A stretch of DNA of 48,771 nt from Pseudomonas sp. LS-2 (GTDB taxonomy: Bacteria > Pseudomonadota > Gammaproteobacteria > Pseudomonadales > Pseudomonadaceae): contig NZ_QXTJ01000014.1 in the NCBI RefSeq assembly GCF_003605735.1, forward strand, positions 122,616-171,386, read 5' to 3'. The first letter of the stretch is position 1. Each line of letters begins with the position of its first letter. Positions 41,974-48,771 of the stretch are shown here, in pieces. The notes beneath the pieces are model-generated. The model was given only the letters and a program-made list of their open reading frames with translations, was not told the DNA's origin and made no database searches. A program made the position numbers and the translations under genes.

Positions 41974-42222
41974 CTAGAAAACGCCGTTGCGCACTGCCTT
42001 CACCACGGCTGACATCTTGTTTTTGACGCCCATTTTGCGAATCGCATTTCTGATGTGGAAGTTCACCGTCCTCGATCTAAGGCTCAGAATGTCCCCCACT
42101 TCTGACGCCGTATTACCTTCAGCGCTCCACTTGAGGACTTCCACTTCACGAATGGTCAGGTCTTTGGCTGGGGGAATGGACACCTCCGTCATCTGCCCCA
42201 GATCCAGCGTTTGCTGCTTCAT
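41974..42222 (-). CDS. LuxR-type HTH protein lacking a sensor domain
   Basis: Stand-alone DNA-binding protein of 82 aa. It consists of a short leader and a complete LuxR/GerE helix-turn-helix: DLTIREVEVLKWSAEGNTAS, DILSLRSRTVNFHIRNAIRK and MGVKNKMSAVVKAV. The wording is close to the C-terminal domain of quorum-sensing LuxR proteins, yet there is no autoinducer-binding half. GGAGG seven bases before the ATG shows this is a genuine start rather than a fragment. It could be a constitutive regulator or a competitor of full-length LuxR proteins. Targets unknown. Confidence 0.85.
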   Translation of the reverse strand: MKQQTLDLGQMTEVSIPPAKDLTIREVEVLKWSAEGNTASEVGDILSLRSRTVNFHIRNAIRKMGVKNKMSAVVKAVRNGVF

Positions 42223-42560
42223 CTCAAGCCTCCATGCTCGATTTGTACTCCATCGGGTTTCAATTGGAGTCTAGGAAAAAAACCGATTGCGAATTTGCGC
42301 GGAGGTCGCGCGACTCATGGCTGGATGAGCCTGAAAAAAAGTCGGTGATGATTTAAATGTCTGAAAACTCAGGGGGTTATGTCCGCGCAATTGAATCCTT
42401 GTCGCCGAACGCGATAGACCCAATCGCGAAATAGTCTAAGAAAGTGGATGTCTCTTGCAGCGTGGTGCACGAGATACCACTACAAACCCGCGGTGTTTAT
42501 CGGGACCGGTTTGCGGGAAACTGGCCGCACTTCAATGAGTGACAGGAGCCAGGAGCGCCC
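42223..42560. other. Intergenic region, shared promoters of the LuxR-type gene and fpr
   Basis: A 338-base gap between divergent genes. No repeat, terminator or small gene is evident. It must contain the fpr promoter, which in other pseudomonads answers to redox-stress regulators; I could not mark a binding site with confidence. Confidence 0.45.
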
Positions 42561-43337
42561 ATGACTGCCAGTGCAGAAAAATTCACCCGGCAAACGCTGC
42601 TGAACGTGACCCCGCTGACCCCCAGCCTGTTCACCCTGCGCACCACCCGCGACCCGGGGTTTCGTTTCACGGCCGGGCAGTTTGCCCGGCTGGGTGTGAC
42701 CAAAGCCGATGGCAGCACGGTCTGGCGGGCATACTCGGTGGTGTCGTCGCCCTTTGACGAATTTCTGGAATTCTTCTCTATTGTGGTTCCGGGAGGGGAG
42801 TTCACCAGTGAGCTCAGCCGCCTGCGCAAAGGCGACACGTTGATGGTGGAAAAACAGGCGGTGGGTTATCTCACGCTGGACCGCTTCACCGACGGTCGAG
42901 ACCTTTGGATGTTATCCACAGGCACGGGCGTGGCGCCGTTTCTGTCGATCCTGCAGGACTTCGAAGTGTGGGAGAAATTCGAACGCATCATTCTGGTGTA
43001 CAGCGTTCGGGAGGCGCAGGAGCTGGCCTACCAGGACCTGATCGCCGAACTGACCCAGCGTGAGTACTTGGCCGAATACGCTCACAAGTTCCAGTTCATC
43101 GCCACGGTCACCCGCGAAGAGCATCCCGGTGCAATGCATGGGCGTATCACCACGCTGATCGAGAACGGCGAGCTGGAAAGGGCGGCTGGGGTGGCACTGA
43201 CGCCGGAGCACTCGCGGGTCATGATCTGCGGCAATCCGCAGATGATCGACGACACCCGAGCCCTTCTCAAGGCCCGCGACATGCGCCTGGCCCTGACCCG
43301 CAAACCGGGGCAGGTGGCAGTGGAGAATTATTGGTAG
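42561..43337 (+). CDS. fpr: Ferredoxin-NADP+ reductase
   Basis: FAD enzyme of 258 aa that moves electrons between NADPH and ferredoxin or flavodoxin. The FAD-binding RAYSVVSSP is at about 54-62, the NADP motif is STGTGVAPFLSIL, MICGNPQMIDDT follows, and the C-terminal VENYW is typical of bacterial Fpr. AGGAG lies before the ATG. It supports oxidative-stress defence and iron-sulfur repair. Confidence 0.95.
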   Translation: MTASAEKFTRQTLLNVTPLTPSLFTLRTTRDPGFRFTAGQFARLGVTKADGSTVWRAYSVVSSPFDEFLEFFSIVVPGGEFTSELSRLRKGDTLMVEKQAVGYLTLDRFTDGRDLWMLSTGTGVAPFLSILQDFEVWEKFERIILVYSVREAQELAYQDLIAELTQREYLAEYAHKFQFIATVTREEHPGAMHGRITTLIENGELERAAGVALTPEHSRVMICGNPQMIDDTRALLKARDMRLALTRKPGQVAVENYW

Positions 43338-43355
43338 TTGTCGCTCCTGATCACT

Positions 43356-43474
43356 GTAGCAGCACGGGTCGCCGGCGGTGGCGTCATTGAGATCGCTACT
43401 GTCACGCTGTAGCAGCACGGCTTGCCGGCGGTGGCGATTTCAGGACCGCATCCGCCAGCAAACCGGCCTGCTAC
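43356..43474. repeat. Solo REP plus REPIN, family A
   Basis: A solo REP at 43356-43382 is followed by a full inverted pair at 43409-43474. The first and second REPs are in direct orientation about 50 bases apart, so three REP units stand in tandem between the convergent fpr and mscL genes. Confidence 0.88.
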
Positions 43475-43528
43475 AGGGTGGTGTTGTTTAACCTCGACAG
43501 CATCTTTGCCCAGAGCAAAGGATGCGAC

Positions 43529-43978
43529 TCAAACGAGTCGATCCGGATTTACAGGCAGCGGCGCTGCCGGCTTGCTGTTCTGCTCTTTGAGCAGATCACG
43601 GATCTCGGTCAGCAGGGTTTCCTGAGGGGTTGGAACCGGTGGAGCGCTTGGGGCCTTGGCTTCTTCGCGTTTTAGGCGGTTAATCGCCTTGACGCCCATG
43701 AAGATCGCAAAGGCCACGATGATGAAGTCGATCACGGTCTGGATGAACTTGCCGTAAGCCAGCACGACGGCGGGTGCCGTTCCTTCTGCGCCTCTCAAGG
43801 TGATTGCCAGATCACTGAAGTCCACGCCGCCAATCAGCAGCCCCAGAGGCGGCATGATTACATCGCCGACGAACGACGAAACGATCTTGCCGAATGCCGC
43901 GCCAATGATGATACCGACGGCCATGTCGACCACGTTCCCTTTGACGGCAAAGGCTTTGAACTCGCTTAGTACGCTCAT
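43529..43978 (-). CDS. mscL: Large-conductance mechanosensitive channel
   Basis: Pentameric inner-membrane valve that opens under hypo-osmotic stress. The 149-aa protein begins [20 protein letters not shown], the amphipathic helix and pore-lining TM1. TM2 is [20 protein letters not shown], and a C-terminal helical bundle ([15 protein letters not shown]) follows. The loop between helices and the tail are slightly longer than in E. coli MscL (136 aa). Confidence 0.97.
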   Translation of the reverse strand: MSVLSEFKAFAVKGNVVDMAVGIIIGAAFGKIVSSFVGDVIMPPLGLLIGGVDFSDLAITLRGAEGTAPAVVLAYGKFIQTVIDFIIVAFAIFMGVKAINRLKREEAKAPSAPPVPTPQETLLTEIRDLLKEQNSKPAAPLPVNPDRLV

Positions 43979-44175
43979 GGTGTATTCCTTTGTTACAGAT
44001 GAGGGTGGTGGATGCAGTGTATGTCAGCTACACGAATCCCGCGTAATCCATGCAATCGACCGGCTCCTGTTGGGTAAGTTTTATCGAATCACCCGAAAAG
44101 GTGGGTAGCGACCCCTTCACACGCAGGTGTTCGAGCCATGGGGTATCATTCTTTCTTTTTTACAGCGGGGGTTTC

Positions 44176-45546
44176 ATGGCCAAGGCCAAACGCATGTATG
44201 GCTGCACCGAGTGCGGGGCGACCTTTCCCAAATGGGCCGGGCAATGCGGCGAATGCGGCGCGTGGAACACCTTGGTCGAAACGGTCATTGAAAGCGGTGG
44301 CGCGGCGGCTCCCAGTGGCCGTGCAGGCTGGACCGGCCAGCAGGCGCAGATCAAGACCCTGGCCGAAGTCAGCGTCGAAGAGATCCCGCGCTTCTCCACC
44401 AACTCCGCCGAACTGGACCGTGTGCTGGGTGGCGGCCTGGTCGATGGTTCGGTGGTGCTGATCGGCGGTGACCCTGGTATCGGCAAATCGACCATTCTTT
44501 TGCAGACCCTCTGTGCCATCGCTGAGCGCATGCCTGCTCTGTACGTCACGGGTGAGGAATCCCAACAGCAGGTCGCCATGCGTGCCCGGCGTCTGGGCCT
44601 GCCGCAGGACAAACTGCGGGTGATGACCGAAACCTGTATCGAAAGCATCATCGCCACGGCGCGGGTCGAGCAGCCGAAAGTCATGGTGATCGACTCCATC
44701 CAGACGATTTTCACCGAACAACTGCAATCGGCGCCGGGCGGTGTATCCCAGGTTCGCGAGAGCGCAGCATTGCTGGTTCGCTACGCCAAACAGAGCGGTA
44801 CGGCCATCTTTCTCGTCGGTCACGTAACCAAGGAGGGTGCGTTGGCAGGCCCGCGCGTGCTCGAACACATGGTCGACACCGTGTTGTATTTCGAGGGCGA
44901 ATCGGACGGTCGTCTGCGCCTGCTGCGCGCGGTGAAGAACCGTTTTGGCGCAGTCAACGAGCTTGGCGTGTTCGGCATGACCGACAAGGGCCTGAAAGAA
45001 GTCTCCAACCCCTCTGCGATCTTTCTGACGCGAGCGCAGGAAGCGGTTGCGGGCAGTGTGGTCATGGCGACGTGGGAAGGCACCCGGCCGATGCTGGTCG
45101 AAGTTCAGGCGCTGGTGGATGACAGCCATCTGTCCAATCCACGTCGCGTGACGCTGGGCCTGGATCAGAACCGTCTGGCGATGCTGCTGGCCGTTCTGCA
45201 TCGGCATGGCGGCATTCCAACCCACGATCAGGACGTGTTCCTCAACGTCGTCGGCGGGGTGAAAGTGCTGGAAACCGCGTCAGACCTGGCGCTGATGGCC
45301 GCCGTGATGTCCAGCCTGCGCAACCGTGCGTTGCCGGGTGATCTGTTGGTGTTCGGTGAAGTGGGGTTGTCTGGCGAAGTGCGTCCGGTGCCCAGCGGTC
45401 AGGAACGCTTGAAAGAAGCGGCCAAGCACGGCTTCAAGCGCGCCATCGTGCCCAAGGGCAACGCACCGAAGGAGTCTCCGCCGGGGCTGACCGTGATTGC
45501 CGTGACCCGGCTCGATCAGGCGCTGGATGCGTTGTTTGAGGAGTAA
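44176..45546 (+). CDS. radA: DNA repair protein RadA
   Basis: RecA-like helicase/ATPase that extends branches during recombination, 456 aa. In order: the zinc finger CTECGATFPKWAGQCGEC, Walker A GGDPGIGKST, the RadA-specific KNRFG in RAVKNRFGAVNELG, and a C-terminal Lon-protease-like domain (VGLSGEVRPVPSGQERLKEA). The start at MAKAKRMYGC is the standard one; the frame is open upstream to 44050 without similarity. It is divergent from mscL. Confidence 0.97.
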   Translation: MAKAKRMYGCTECGATFPKWAGQCGECGAWNTLVETVIESGGAAAPSGRAGWTGQQAQIKTLAEVSVEEIPRFSTNSAELDRVLGGGLVDGSVVLIGGDPGIGKSTILLQTLCAIAERMPALYVTGEESQQQVAMRARRLGLPQDKLRVMTETCIESIIATARVEQPKVMVIDSIQTIFTEQLQSAPGGVSQVRESAALLVRYAKQSGTAIFLVGHVTKEGALAGPRVLEHMVDTVLYFEGESDGRLRLLRAVKNRFGAVNELGVFGMTDKGLKEVSNPSAIFLTRAQEAVAGSVVMATWEGTRPMLVEVQALVDDSHLSNPRRVTLGLDQNRLAMLLAVLHRHGGIPTHDQDVFLNVVGGVKVLETASDLALMAAVMSSLRNRALPGDLLVFGEVGLSGEVRPVPSGQERLKEAAKHGFKRAIVPKGNAPKESPPGLTVIAVTRLDQALDALFEE

Positions 45547-45575
45547 CCAGCGAGCTGGCGCTGTACTTTTCACCT

Positions 45576-45641
45576 GTAGCAGTCCGGCTTGCCGGCGGTG
45601 GCGTCCTCGAAACCGCTACCGCCGGCAAGCCGGACTGCTAC
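45576..45641. repeat. REPIN, family A (best-preserved copy)
   Basis: Near-perfect inverted pair of GTAGCAGTCCGGCTTGCCGG between convergent radA and the PilZ gene; a useful reference copy for the family. Confidence 0.95.
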
Positions 45642-45668
45642 AGGGGTGTATCTGTTAAATGCATGCTT

Positions 45669-46037
45669 TCAGACCTCAATCAACGCCGCCAACTCCCGTT
45701 CCAGCTCGTCGTGATCCGCCAGATTGAGTTCGATCAATCGCCGCAAGTGGGTCACTGAGTCCAGCCCTATGTGTTCACAGACGAACCCCAGATGGTTGTG
45801 GTCGTCGTGGGTCAGGCGTACTTCCATCTGCACATCGATATCAACGTTCAAATGAATGTCGACGATGAAAGGCTCGGCGGGATTGCCGAGCCATGACGAT
45901 GGGCGCTCGATCAGCAGACCTTTTAGCGACAGGTCAATCAGGTGCACCGCCCAACTCTTGTCACCCTGAGTCAACTCGGTCTTGGCGTCGAACGAAATGC
46001 GTTTAAAGCGTCTGCGGTCTTCGTGGGAATCTGTCAT
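45669..46037 (-). CDS. PilZ domain protein (c-di-GMP receptor)
   Basis: Single-domain protein of 122 aa. The c-di-GMP binding elements are both present: the arginine motif RRRFKR at residues 8-13 and the DLSLKG (D/NxSxxG) motif near residue 35. A beta-barrel with CEHIGLDSVTHLRRLIELN follows. It should bind c-di-GMP and act on an unknown partner in motility or surface behaviour. Divergent from cstA. Confidence 0.92.
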   Translation of the reverse strand: MTDSHEDRRRFKRISFDAKTELTQGDKSWAVHLIDLSLKGLLIERPSSWLGNPAEPFIVDIHLNVDIDVQMEVRLTHDDHNHLGFVCEHIGLDSVTHLRRLIELNLADHDELERELAALIEV

Positions 46038-46174
46038 GAGTCGACTTCTCCTTGGCTTCGTTGACTATAGGTCAAATCCCGAGCCAGACCATTGTGGGGG
46101 GTGGCCTTTCGCTCCAGCAGCGCTAAACTCTGGTGGCTGCTCACACAAGTCCACTCAGCTGGAAATAAAAAAAA

Positions 46175-48244
46175 ATGAAAAACAATAATAGTCTGCTGCG
46201 CCACGTGCCCTGGCTGATGGTTGCGATTCTCGGGGCCTGGGCTCTGGGGGTGGTTGCATTGCGTCGGGGAGAGGCAATCAACGCACTCTGGATCGTCGTC
46301 GCTGCGGTCGCCATTTATCTGGTTGCGTATCGTTACTACAGCCTGTTCATCGCTTCGCGCGTCATGCAACTGGACCCGAATCGAGCCACGCCTGCGGTGC
46401 TCAACAACGATGGTCTGGACTACGTTCCGACCAACAAGCACATCCTCTTCGGTCACCACTTTGCCGCCATCGCCGGCGCAGGACCGCTTGTCGGCCCGGT
46501 GCTCGCCGCGCAAATGGGTTATCTGCCCGGCACGCTCTGGCTGATCGCCGGTGTGGTTCTGGCTGGTGCAGTGCAGGACTTCATGATCCTGTTCCTGTCC
46601 ACGCGCCGTAACGGCCGCTCGCTGGGGGACATGGTCCGCGAAGAAATGGGCCGCATCCCTGGCACCATCGCTTTGTTCGGCTGCTTTCTGATCATGATCA
46701 TCATCCTCGCGGTGCTGGCGCTGATCGTGGTCAAGGCCCTGGCCGAAAGTCCGTGGGGCATGTTCACCGTCATGGCGACCATTCCGATCGCGATGTTCAT
46801 GGGCATCTACATGCGCTTCATCCGTCCGGGCCGTATTGGCGAGATTTCGGTGGTGGGCGTCGTGCTATTGCTGCTGTCGATCTGGATCGGCGGCCAGGTC
46901 GCAGCGAGCCCCGAGTGGGCGCCGCTGTTCACCTTCACCGGCGTGCAGATCACCTGGATGCTGGTCGGTTACGGGTTCGTGGCCGCGATGCTGCCGGTGT
47001 GGCTGGTGCTGGCGCCACGTGACTACCTGTCGACCTTCCTGAAAATCGGCACCATCGTCGCCTTGGCGATCGGCATCCTGATTCTGGCGCCTGAGCTGAA
47101 AATGCCGGCCCTGACCCAGTTCACCGACGGCACCGGCCCGGTCTGGAAGGGCACCCTGTTCCCGTTCCTGTTCATCACCATCGCCTGCGGAGCCGTGTCC
47201 GGCTTCCATGCGCTGATTTCCTCGGGTACTACGCCCAAATTGCTGGATAACGAGGTCAACGCGCGCTACATCGGTTACGGCGGCATGCTGATGGAATCGT
47301 TCGTGGCGATCATGGCGATGGTCGCGGCTTCAGTCATCGAACCTGGCGTTTACTTCGCCATGAACAGCCCGGCGGCGATTGTCGGGACCGACGTCAATGC
47401 TGTCGCGCAAATGGTCAGCAGTTGGGGCTTCGTGATTACCCCGGACCAATTGATCGCAACGGCCAAGGACATTGGCGAGAACACCGTACTGGCGCGTGCC
47501 GGTGGTGCGCCGACGCTGGCTGTGGGCATCGCGCAGATCCTGCACCAGGCGTTCCCCGGTCAGAACACCATGGCGTTCTGGTACCACTTCGCGATTCTGT
47601 TTGAGGCGCTGTTCATCCTGACCGCTGTCGACGCCGGTACCCGTGCCGGACGCTTCATGCTGCAAGACCTGCTGGGCAGCTTCGTGCCCGCCCTGAAACG
47701 CACCGAATCCTGGACCGCCAACGCCATTGGTACCGGTGGTTGCGTGGCGCTGTGGGGGTATCTGCTGTATCAGGGCGTGATCGATCCGCTGGGTGGCATC
47801 AACACCTTGTGGCCTCTGTTCGGTATCTCCAACCAGATGCTGGCGGGGATCGCGCTGATGCTGGCGACTGTCGTGCTGATCAAGATGAAGCGTCAGCAGT
47901 ACGTGTGGGTCACCATTCTCCCGGCGTCCTGGCTGTTGATCTGTACCGTGACGGCGGGCTTCATCAAGCTGTTCGACCCGAGCCCTGCGGTCGGTTTCCT
48001 GGCGCTGGCGAAGAAGTACAGCGCGGCCGCTGACGCCGGTCAGGTGTTGGCTCCGGCCAAATCGATGGATCAGATGCAGCACGTGATTTTCAACGCTTAC
48101 ACCAACGCCGCTTTGACCACGCTGTTCCTGTTTGTGGTGTTGAGCATCTTGTTCTACGCAATCAAGGTAGGACGAGCTGCCTGGACCAAGAAAGAGCGTA
48201 CCGACAAGGAATCGCCATTCCAGGCCTTCCCGAAAACCAACTGA
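46175..48244 (+). CDS. cstA: CstA family peptide/pyruvate transporter
   Basis: Large inner-membrane carrier of 689 aa with some 16-18 helices. The N-terminal HILFGHHFAAIAGAGPLVGP and VLAAQMGYLPGTLW, and the later TAVDAGTRAGRFMLQDLLG, are family hallmarks. E. coli relatives CstA and BtsT import peptides or pyruvate during carbon limitation. The ATG is preceded by GGAA and an A-run. The next genes encode a YjiX protein and a YjiA-type GTPase, the same order as in E. coli btsT-yjiX-yjiA. Confidence 0.95.
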   Translation: MKNNNSLLRHVPWLMVAILGAWALGVVALRRGEAINALWIVVAAVAIYLVAYRYYSLFIASRVMQLDPNRATPAVLNNDGLDYVPTNKHILFGHHFAAIAGAGPLVGPVLAAQMGYLPGTLWLIAGVVLAGAVQDFMILFLSTRRNGRSLGDMVREEMGRIPGTIALFGCFLIMIIILAVLALIVVKALAESPWGMFTVMATIPIAMFMGIYMRFIRPGRIGEISVVGVVLLLLSIWIGGQVAASPEWAPLFTFTGVQITWMLVGYGFVAAMLPVWLVLAPRDYLSTFLKIGTIVALAIGILILAPELKMPALTQFTDGTGPVWKGTLFPFLFITIACGAVSGFHALISSGTTPKLLDNEVNARYIGYGGMLMESFVAIMAMVAASVIEPGVYFAMNSPAAIVGTDVNAVAQMVSSWGFVITPDQLIATAKDIGENTVLARAGGAPTLAVGIAQILHQAFPGQNTMAFWYHFAILFEALFILTAVDAGTRAGRFMLQDLLGSFVPALKRTESWTANAIGTGGCVALWGYLLYQGVIDPLGGINTLWPLFGISNQMLAGIALMLATVVLIKMKRQQYVWVTILPASWLLICTVTAGFIKLFDPSPAVGFLALAKKYSAAADAGQVLAPAKSMDQMQHVIFNAYTNAALTTLFLFVVLSILFYAIKVGRAAWTKKERTDKESPFQAFPKTN

Positions 48245-48270
48245 GTGCGCTGTGAGGCGAGGAGCTGCAT

Positions 48271-48468
48271 ATGTTCAATGACCTGAGTCGTTTGGGGAAG
48301 TATCTGGGCCAGGCTGCGCGCCTGATGGTGGGCATGCCGGACTACGATAACTACGTCGAACATATGCAGAACAAACACCCGGACAAGCCGGTGATGTCGT
48401 ACGAGGCGTTCTTTCGCGAGCGCCAGGACGCGCGTTACGGTGGCAAGGGTGGGCCCAAGTGCTGTTGA
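48271..48468 (+). CDS. yjiX: YbdD/YjiX family small protein
   Basis: A 65-aa protein (DUF466) with the family blocks [20 protein letters not shown] and [17 protein letters not shown], ending in two cysteines. Found almost always behind CstA-type carriers and probably helps their function, in a way not yet known. GAGGAG precedes the ATG. Confidence 0.93.
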   Translation: MFNDLSRLGKYLGQAARLMVGMPDYDNYVEHMQNKHPDKPVMSYEAFFRERQDARYGGKGGPKCC

Positions 48469-48500
48469 TGGCTTGAGTCCGTTTACACTTGGTTGAACAA

Positions 48501-48527
48501 CGCGCCACGCCTGTCGTGGCGCGTTTT
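48501..48527 (+). terminator. Rho-independent terminator after yjiX
   Basis: CGCGCCACG - CCTGT - CGTGGCGCG followed by TTTTC: a nine-pair GC-rich stem with a short T-run. It would limit read-through from cstA-yjiX into the GTPase gene. Confidence 0.85.
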
Positions 48528-48560
48528 CATTTGGCTGATACCTTGGCTCCATTCCACCTT

Positions 48561-48647
48561 GTAGGAGCGCGCTTGCCCGCGATCGCGTTGTGTCAGTCGC
48601 CATATCAGGCACAGACAGACAGGAATCGCGGGCAAGCGCGCTCCTAC
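48561..48647. repeat. REPIN, family B
   Basis: GTAGGAGCGCGCTTGCCCGC on the left is exactly inverted on the right (GCGGGCAAGCGCGCTCCTAC), with a spacer of about 45 bases. It lies between the yjiX terminator and the GTPase start. Confidence 0.93.
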
Positions 48648-48678
48648 AGTTAGAAGTATTGACACGTTAGGAGAGCGC

Positions 48679-48771
48679 ATGACCGCTTCGCAACCGATAC
48701 CCGTCACCGTCCTGAGTGGTTTTCTCGGCGCGGGCAAGACCACGTTGCTGCGTCACCTGCTCAAGGAAGAG
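48679..48771 (+). CDS. yjiA: G3E-family GTPase (CobW/YjiA type), N-terminus only
   Basis: The first 31 codons are visible before the window ends. They contain the start of the GTPase domain, [20 protein letters not shown], whose GxxGxGKTT P-loop is the CobW/YjiA/HypB form. TAGGAGAG precedes the ATG. G3E GTPases handle metals; placement after cstA-yjiX supports the YjiA branch. Confidence 0.88.
   Translation, partial: MTASQPIPVTVLSGFLGAGKTTLLRHLLKEE

Noticed and set aside
3135..48647. Recurring short repeats considered as a CRISPR array
   Set aside because: Copies are kilobases apart, palindromic and paired in inversion, with no regular spacers and no cas genes.

Overview
The window looks like chromosome from a Pseudomonas of the fluorescens/syringae type. 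The GC-rich coding style, a McpS-like chemoreceptor, tctCBA, a CIO-type cytochrome bd, fpr, rlmG and cstA-yjiX-yjiA all fit. So do many short REP/REPIN palindromes (core CGGCTTGCCGGCGG) placed at gene 3' ends. The assignment rests on gene content and repeat style only. I saw no rRNA, tRNA, CRISPR array, insertion sequence or phage integrase.

Layout. 1-10 kb: a chemoreceptor cut by the left edge, an acyltransferase, a flavoprotein, a histone-deacetylase-like amidohydrolase, an acetyltransferase, tesB with a HAD phosphatase, and a secreted hydrolase behind a zinc metallopeptidase. 10.0-12.7 kb: an AT-richer accessory island on the minus strand. It holds a broken type VI secretion (T6SS) cassette: an Hcp N-terminal stub whose start codon reads ATA, a frameshifted toxin tail with glycine-rich hydrophobic helices, and four tandem paralogous two-helix membrane proteins of about 121-125 aa that look like an immunity array. 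12.9-20.3 kb: a tricarboxylate transporter (tctCBA) with a LysR regulator, azlCD with a divergent LysR gene, and a YcaC-type hydrolase. 20.8-27.1 kb: a sugar-acid catabolic cluster (MFS symporter, lactonase-like amidohydrolase, PdxA2 dehydrogenase, rhamnonate-dehydratase-like enolase, AraD1/GguC protein). 27.2-31.1 kb: an MFS exporter and a purine permease-trmA operon. 31.4-35.2 kb: a three-subunit molybdenum aldehyde oxidoreductase of the PaoABC type. 35.5-37.5 kb: an orphan choline-type binding protein and an HSL-family esterase. 37.6-40.6 kb: the cyanide-insensitive oxidase operon, with a perfect ANR/FNR box upstream and a 55-aa third subunit. 40.7-48.8 kb: rlmG, an HTH-only LuxR protein, fpr, mscL, radA, a PilZ protein, cstA, a YjiX protein and the start of a yjiA-type GTPase.

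Functional themes are uptake and breakdown of organic acids and sugar acids, respiration under low oxygen or cyanide, redox and osmotic protection, and interbacterial competition. The most unusual part is 10.07-12.70 kb. There the attack module has decayed while a multi-copy family of putative immunity proteins is intact and carries stop-start overlaps typical of translational coupling. A second notable signal is a REPIN at 17.24-17.34 kb whose spacer has expanded into nine tandem ACCGCY hexamers.
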